A stretch of DNA of 64,000 nt from Lyophyllum atratum (taxonomy: Eukaryota > Basidiomycota > Agaricomycetes > Agaricales > Lyophyllaceae), in NCBI GenBank assembly GCA_014905825.1, contig JACGCN010000012.1, positions 1,364,001 to 1,428,000 of the forward strand. The letters run 5' to 3'. The notes beneath the pieces are model-generated. The model saw only the letters and a list, made by a program, of their open reading frames with translations, did not search any database and was not told the origin of the DNA. The position numbers and the translations under genes are program-made. Shown here one piece after another: positions 58,738 through 64,000 of this stretch. Every line of letters begins with the position of its first letter. Positions within the stretch are counted from its first letter, which is position 1.

Positions 58738-61008
58738 ATGGACCTCAGTGGCCTTGCACCCCAGTCGCTTGCCGCAGTGCCGTCGTCGAAGTCAAGCGAT
58801 GGACCTAATTTCATACTCGGGCCGGAAGGGGACATGTCAATCGTACACCCTACCTCAACCAGGTCAATTGTACACCATACCTCAACAGCATTCAAAACCG
58901 CACCGCTGGCGGTGCCCACCCGCCATGTAGCGTCGCAACACGCTCAATCGCTACTGGTACCAACTGGAACGGTGATGTCGCTATCAAGTCAGCCTCTCCG
59001 AACGAGCTCATTGCCTTTGCCGATTTCTTCCGGGTTGTACAGCCTCTCAAGTTCTTTGACGCATACGTCGGCTGTTCTTGCTTTGACGTCTGCGTCTATC
59101 CTATCATCGGCTCCTATTACGAGCGTCGTTTCCACTGCCAGTTCCACTCTTCCTACATCTTCTGACGATTCATTGCTGCTTTCGACGACCGTCACGTCTG
59201 CGCCGGTTTCCGTTTCTACGGCGGTGCCGACAGAAACGGCATTCTCCTTGTCGACTTCGTCTGGGGCAGAAGCGACATCGGACATACCAACAACGACGCT
59301 GAGCTCTCAATCAGCATCTCCATCACCGTCGGTTCCCACTTCATCTGAAGACAACGCGTCAGTTGACCAGGGCCACCATGCGCCATTCTACATAGGAATC
59401 ATTCTTGGAACGATCGTCACCATAGGGTTCATCGCGGCCATCATAGCCTGGGTAGTCCGCCTGCGAATGCACGCACGACGCCGGCGCGGAACCTCCATCG
59501 TACCATGGGCAAATCACCAGAGCGACGACGGCTTAGAGGAAGGTCACGAGGCGACATACATCGGGCAACCCATCGACAGGATAGGTTCGAAGGATATAAG
59601 CAGTCAAGACGCCATCCCCTGGGAGCCTCGAGGCGATCGCGACGTCGGTGAGCCGAAACGATCCAACAGCTACGTGCGCCGTTCAGCATACTCTGGCCAG
59701 GCTGCCGACCCCTTCGTGGACCACCACCCGTATCCCGTTCTTGCCGAGAGCGTCGCGTACCCGCTCCCACTCTACCACACCGACTCCACAAGACGGGACT
59801 CCTACCCAGACGCCGAAGGAAGCTTGGACGGCCATCGGAGCGTCTCGACCCTTGGCCCCTTACAAGTAGCGAACGTGACACCTGGCGATAATTCTGCAGC
59901 CTCGAGTCGCGCTTCGACCGCACTCGGCCTGAACTCTCCGCTCCCAGGGTCCAGTGAACACGAGTACCATGACGGCAGGCCGCGGGAAAACCAAGCCGGG
60001 TCTCGGCCCCCGTTCCTAGCGCTAGAAGACGAAGGTCTTCGTGTTCCTTGGAAGTCAACGAGGCAAGTAAGCTCAGCCAAACGGAGAATGGGGGGCTCGG
60101 GGAACTGGGAACGCTTGCCCGTGCCCGGAGAATCACAAGACCCCAGCGACGTCGCTGCGGACGATGACAGCTGGACTTCGTCTTTGAAATCGAACCTCAC
60201 TCACGCGTTCAATGCTGTGGCGGCAAGTTTACCTGCAGGTCCGGCCCTGATGCGAGGAACACACCGTGAGGACGCCAATGACATCCTGACACCCCGTCCT
60301 CACCAACATTCGGGACGCAGATCGACCCGGTCGAACTTCTCAGGCGTGGACTTCAAGGAGCCTTTGAGCAGAAACGACAGCGTCGCCTCCACCCCCTGGA
60401 CTTTAGAAGAGAACGATGATGGAACCGGAAGGGTACATTTCCACGGCCGTGAGCGCGACGCTTATGAGTATGGGACGCCTCAAGTCTACGGATCCTGCTT
60501 GACGCTCGACGCGCCTACCTCGGTTGGGACGTCCCTCCACCGTACGTCGACGCGCGGCTCCCACACGCCCCTTATCACTAGGCCACCTCAGTCGGCACTA
60601 CTGAGGCCCGAAATGCATAACAAGCGGTCGCGGTACGGCAGTAGAAGGCAGAGACAACCGAGTATGCGGAGCACAGTATCGCGCGCGAGCAGCGTCTACT
60701 CAATGGAATCTGCTGTTTCGGGCGCCACTTCGACGATTCAGTCGTCGGCTCCTCGTATCCCAGCGTTCTCCAGGCATAGCACGATGAAGATTGACGCTCT
60801 ACAACCCGTGCGGGAGAAAAGGGAGGAGGGTGCGGTGGAAGAAAGGCCCGGAACACTCGTGACGCGCTCGTCATCGTCGGGGTGCTCATTCAATTCTTAC
60901 TACTATGGTGCAGGTGGGGGTTCTGTCAATGATAGAGATATGAGCGAGGTGGAGGAGCCGGCGCGCCAGTCGCTCGTAGATAGGAGGAAGATTAGAAGAG
61001 TTGTTTGA
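58738..61008 (+). CDS. Ser/Thr-rich single-span membrane protein, function unknown
   Basis: Uninterrupted frame of 756 residues. Residues 1-215 are extremely rich in Ser, Thr, Pro and Ala and probably heavily O-mannosylated. One membrane span follows (about 217-240, FYIGIILGTIVTIGFIAAII), ending in a basic stop-transfer (RLRMHARRRR). The remaining 510 residues are hydrophilic, low-complexity and Ser/Arg-rich, presumably cytosolic. There is no N-terminal signal peptide, so the span would have to act as signal-anchor, or a first exon is missing. A short duplication (SIVHPTSTRSIVHHTSTAF) occurs near the start. The architecture resembles fungal wall sensors and Mid2-like proteins, but I recognise no family motif. 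It is intronless, unlike nearly all its neighbours. Confidence 0.7.
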   Translation: MDLSGLAPQSLAAVPSSKSSDGPNFILGPEGDMSIVHPTSTRSIVHHTSTAFKTAPLAVPTRHVASQHAQSLLVPTGTVMSLSSQPLRTSSLPLPISSGLYSLSSSLTHTSAVLALTSASILSSAPITSVVSTASSTLPTSSDDSLLLSTTVTSAPVSVSTAVPTETAFSLSTSSGAEATSDIPTTTLSSQSASPSPSVPTSSEDNASVDQGHHAPFYIGIILGTIVTIGFIAAIIAWVVRLRMHARRRRGTSIVPWANHQSDDGLEEGHEATYIGQPIDRIGSKDISSQDAIPWEPRGDRDVGEPKRSNSYVRRSAYSGQAADPFVDHHPYPVLAESVAYPLPLYHTDSTRRDSYPDAEGSLDGHRSVSTLGPLQVANVTPGDNSAASSRASTALGLNSPLPGSSEHEYHDGRPRENQAGSRPPFLALEDEGLRVPWKSTRQVSSAKRRMGGSGNWERLPVPGESQDPSDVAADDDSWTSSLKSNLTHAFNAVAASLPAGPALMRGTHREDANDILTPRPHQHSGRRSTRSNFSGVDFKEPLSRNDSVASTPWTLEENDDGTGRVHFHGRERDAYEYGTPQVYGSCLTLDAPTSVGTSLHRTSTRGSHTPLITRPPQSALLRPEMHNKRSRYGSRRQRQPSMRSTVSRASSVYSMESAVSGATSTIQSSAPRIPAFSRHSTMKIDALQPVREKREEGAVEERPGTLVTRSSSSGCSFNSYYYGAGGGSVNDRDMSEVEEPARQSLVDRRKIRRVV

Positions 61009-61465
61009 GAGCGGTATCCTCGTTGTTGTTTTATCAGGCACTCGACGGCCTTTCAGCGTATGTACTCTTGCTACACTAGTTATCCATTGACGTGGTGCAT
61101 ATGCGTTGTTTAGTTTATTAGTATGTAATGGATTATGTATATAGTAATCGTAGTTGTACAGCATCCACTGAATTATCGCGTCTCATACTCCGAGACGCGC
61201 TTTCGCTTTCGCTATCGGTTGACTCCGTTTCGTTGTACCAGGAATAGTCATCAAGTGGCTAGACGTATGAAGCGTGGGTCACACTGAACTTGCTGTATTA
61301 ACGTTGGTAGGCGAGCAAGGGAAATGAATCGGCTTTGACATGCGAGATTGCAATTCCTATCAGAATAGACTAGCGGCTACCCGTGCTACGCACGGGGCTT
61401 ATCAGAATAGATGGAAACTCCAGAACTTTATAATAACTAAAACCACGTTGGTTGGGTCAAAACGA
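61009..61465. other. Intergenic region between convergent genes
   Basis: 3' flanks of the membrane protein and the MYND gene. It contains the hairpin with flanking 12-bp repeats at 61358-61411; otherwise nothing. Confidence 0.5.
61358..61411. repeat. 12-bp direct repeats flanking a GC hairpin; possible Helitron 3' end
   Basis: TATCAGAATAGA occurs at 61358-61369 and 61400-61411. Between them lies a perfect 7-bp hairpin (CCCGTGC, loop TAC, GCACGGG) at 61380-61396. On the minus strand the hairpin is followed six bases later by CTAG and then T, the arrangement seen at Helitron 3' ends. It may equally be a small footprint insertion with duplicated flanks. Confidence 0.5.
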
Positions 61466-62319
61466 CTACAGAGGGACCTCCATATCACGGAATGAGTCGT
61501 GGCCGTTGAGCAATCTCTCATCTTTGTAGCCCCGACAATAACGGTTGAATGCAGCCTGGTTCATCGCCTTTCTCGCGATGTAAGGTTCGTCACCGAAAAG
61601 GTCAAGCAGATGATCATGGTACATCCATATCGTCTCGATAGACTCGGGGGTGAGCGGTTTGCCATCTTTGCGCATGACAGTGATCTGATAAACATGTCGT
61701 TGCAAGTCAATCAGCTGGTCAGTCAAAAGCCTGAGGTATCGCGCTTTAGTTTTCATGTACTTACCGTCCCTACTTGCTTTTGATACCTAAAACAGGGGTG
61801 TCATCATTGAATATATGAGGCTGTGGAAGAGTGTGGAAGCCATTACTCTGGGGGTGCAAATCCGTTGATCTTATCGATCATAAGATACGTGGCAATCTGG
61901 TTATCCAACGAGGCATCATCCGTTAGCTCCCCTCGCTTCATCCAAGGCTCTCGAGTGTGGCGATAAATGACGAGAGGAAGTTTGATGACCTTGGAAACTG
62001 AAGGGCTTTCTCCAAAACTGTGAATAGGATGATTGGCACGAATTTCGACCCGTTGGAAGAGCGCGCGGTCGCGGCGATCGCAATTGCAGTTGATCGTTAT
62101 ACCATGCACCAACTCTGGAATACAGTCGGGCTTGTGGTCTCTCCAAGCCTCGTTTTGGCACTCTACAGACTGCGCCAAGTCAAAAAGTGAGTGAGAGTAA
62201 GATGCGCAAGATTTTTCAGAGAAGGCCTGGCCACGTACACAGTATGCAGTGTCCCGGCAACGGGAGCAGAGTTTGGTGGCGTCAGCCTTGTTGCACTTTG
62301 CGCATACCCTATCCGACAT
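61466..62319 (-). CDS. MYND-type zinc-finger protein
   Basis: Small protein of 214 residues with an N-terminal MYND finger, a protein-protein interaction module. Minus-strand exons: 62319-62239, 62169-61847, 61785-61764 (22 nt), 61684-61466; the frame closes. The finger reads C-X2-C (CAKC), CSRC, YCSVEC and H..C (HKPDC), the full C6HC set. The splice into the finger uses the acceptor GCGCAG at 62170, since the nearer TAG breaks frame. The rest (GFAPPEYQKQVGTITVMRKD, IWMYHDHLLDLFGD, RCGYKD-like tail) matches a widespread but uncharacterised type of Agaricomycete MYND protein; function is unknown. Confidence 0.8.
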
Positions 62320-62527
62320 GTTGCTGTAGCAGTAGCAGTATCAGTAGTAGTAAGAGTCGTATAACTATAAGAGATCGGTCGGTGACGTAGAAGTTGAAAT
62401 TCAAAGACAACGTAAATATGTGTCAACAGCCCGCATGCCGAACTCGGATGTCCTCTGCGGACCGCCTTTCGAGGATGGAGGTAAGATTCCCTTGGTCTTG
62501 TGCATGGGTAAGAGTCTGTCTGATCTT

Positions 62528-62612
62528 TATATTCGCGATCGTGAGAGAGCCCTTGGATATAAGCATGCCCTTGCAAATGTCATCCTCCAAGGAACGATGC
62601 GGGATTCCTGAG
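62528..62612 (-). pseudogene. Cytochrome P450 relic
   Basis: The minus strand encodes GIPHRSLEDDICKGMLISKG and then SLTIANI. This is a clear but diverged copy of the segment GVPHRSMEDDTYRGMFIPKG of the P450 gene to its right. Neighbouring exons (I-helix, heme loop) are not recognisable within 62.4-62.9 kb. A fragment left from a tandem duplication is likely. Confidence 0.7.
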
Positions 62613-62886
62613 AGCGGCAGGCGGACTCGGATGAGCTTGCGTCCTGGACCTCACAGGCGGTAGAAGCATGTAATCTAGTTGAACAGCAAGACCCCAGCTG
62701 GATGAGGGTTGAGTGCCTTTATCCTCAATCGAAATTAAAGGTTTTGAATTTCTTGCACCAAGCCTTCGAGATATGGCAAGGACTCAGAGCTTCCTGGACA
62801 TTCAGGAACTGTAGCCGAGAACAGATACCATTATATGAGTAAGGCTCCGCTGCATCCAGATTGGTTATGCGTGGTTCAAATTGAAG

Positions 62887-64000
62887 CTAGTAATCATCCG
62901 AGGTATCCGCATGGATGATAAGAGACTTTGCTTGCTCGTTTCGAGGACGTATTCGGCATTGGAACGCATTCGGTTGGCTTGCAGGAGGATTCAGTTTGGA
63001 TCAACATTGACTCAGAGACGTGACTAGCGCATACCTGGTGATGCCACTCGTGACCGAAAGCTCGGGAGTAATTTCCATGCCATCCTTTCCAACGGCTTTA
63101 GAGATGGTAAATGTTGCGAGAATGGATACCATAGCGATCCAAAGGCTGGCGTCTGCGAGATGGAATCCTGGGCACATCCTAATCCGTGAGAGGACCACAA
63201 CAGTTACCGCTGTTCGACGTGGTCGACGAGCAGATCATACATACCTACGACCAAAGCCAAATGGGCCGCTGGGGTACGGCTCGCCATTTCCCTCCGGCTT
63301 AGGGAGGTAACGAGAGGGGTTAAAGCTATGTGGATCACGGTAGATCCTCTCGTCGAGAGTCATACCTCTACGCAGGGAAATGAGCTACTTTTCGTCGCAT
63401 TTTTAATGTTTACATACCTCGTATTTGCGATTATGACTGATCCTTTCGGAATGAACATCCCCCGATAAGTGTCATCTTCCATGGAACGATGCGGAACACC
63501 TAGTCGATGTTGTACAGTTCGGTGCCTTAAAAATACGAGTAGTAGCTCACCTAATGGAGAAGAGCTGTTCCATCTATCGACAGCGTGTTCAGAGACTTAA
63601 CGTATTGTGGGTGCGAAGAGACGATTACCTCATGCTTTCTTGCAATACACACTCGACATATGGTAACAAGCTCCTGTCACCGAAATCGGGAAGGCGTCTA
63701 GACCCAACAACTTCATCAATCTCTTTCTGAGCCCTTGTTTGTGCTTCAGGGTTGCTAAGCATGGCGAAAATGAAAAAGGACAGATTAGACCAAGTCTGCT
63801 TCAAAAGTAAGTCTGCGTACGATGTTGGGCGAAAGGGATGGCTGTACCGTATCCGCCCCGGCACAATACATGACGCCCATCGCACCCTTGATATCCGAGA
63901 CGGTGTCGCGGCCGTCGGGGCCTTCGAGATCCAAAGTCTCCAATTTATGGGATAAAAAAGAAGGTTTCGCTGTGCCATCTGCCTACAGATGTCACTTATC
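62887..64000 (-). CDS. Cytochrome P450, C-terminal part (5' end beyond the window)
   Basis: Heme monooxygenase of the fungal class II type, resembling the CYP5144 group. Visible minus-strand exons: 63982-63848, 63795-63629, 63573-63551 (23 nt), 63499-63418, 63367-63245, 63178-63035, 62977-62887; they give the last 209 residues. Landmarks: I-helix oxygen-binding AGADTTWSNL; K-helix VECVLQESMRWN (E-x-x-R); the segment GVPHRSMEDDTYRGMFIPKG; PERF-type region DPHSFNPSRYLP; heme loop FGFGRRMCPGFHLADASLW, split by an intron after GRR; and a late GITR motif. All essential residues are present. N-terminal exons with the membrane anchor lie past base 64000. Confidence 0.88.

Noticed and set aside
1..64000. 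CRISPR arrays, operons, bacterial ribosome-binding sites
   Set aside because: The window is clearly intron-rich fungal nuclear DNA; the repeat arrays seen (GGAACG, 40-bp tandem) lack regular spacer structure.

Overview
This window is nuclear DNA of a filamentous basidiomycete, most likely an Agaricomycete. Nearly every gene is cut by short introns of about 48-70 bp with GT..AG ends. The families present fit that group: NACHT-WD40 STAND proteins, a wax-synthase-type O-acyltransferase, an adenylate-forming enzyme, a cytochrome P450 resembling the CYP5144 group, an Ngaro-type retrotransposon and a giant MULE-like transposase gene. The species cannot be named from sequence alone.

Layout. 0-2.1 kb: a two-finger GATA transcription factor. 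2.1-6.2 kb: gene-poor, with a frameshifted relic of an AreA-type (DUF1752-like) protein. 6.2-21.6 kb: two near-identical NACHT-WD40 genes pointing tail to tail, around a wax-synthase-like acyltransferase, an acylaminoacyl-peptidase and the ribosomal stalk protein P1, all three on the minus strand. 22.1-29.3 kb: V-ATPase subunit H and an importin-13/Kap122-type karyopherin, separated by a dead N-terminal fragment of a third NACHT gene. 29.3-43.5 kb: a mobile-element block. It holds an apparently intact Ngaro-like tyrosine-recombinase retrotransposon with identical split direct repeats, a compact inverted-repeat cluster, three arrays of a GGAACG motif and an 11-exon open gene that joins a MULE-like DDE transposase to a USP-type protease and a PHD finger. 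43.6-49.4 kb: an ABCA-type transporter carrying a one-base frameshift in a run of C. 50.5-54.9 kb: a secreted SGNH hydrolase and the DNA-repair enzyme Tdp1. 55.8-64 kb: an adenylate-forming enzyme, a Ser/Thr-rich single-span membrane protein, a MYND-finger protein, a P450 relic and the 3' part of a P450 gene that runs off the right edge.

How the genes relate. Housekeeping genes (P1, VMA13, karyopherin, TDP1, peptidase) alternate with fast-evolving accessory genes (NACHT-WD40, P450, acyltransferase, adenylating enzyme) and with mobile DNA. I see no convincing biosynthetic cluster. The acyltransferase, adenylating enzyme and P450 are tens of kilobases apart and separated by housekeeping genes. 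The most unusual object is the transposase-protease-PHD gene at 36.4-42.2 kb. All exon joins below were worked out by eye from splice sites, reading frame and family resemblance. No transcripts or database searches were available.
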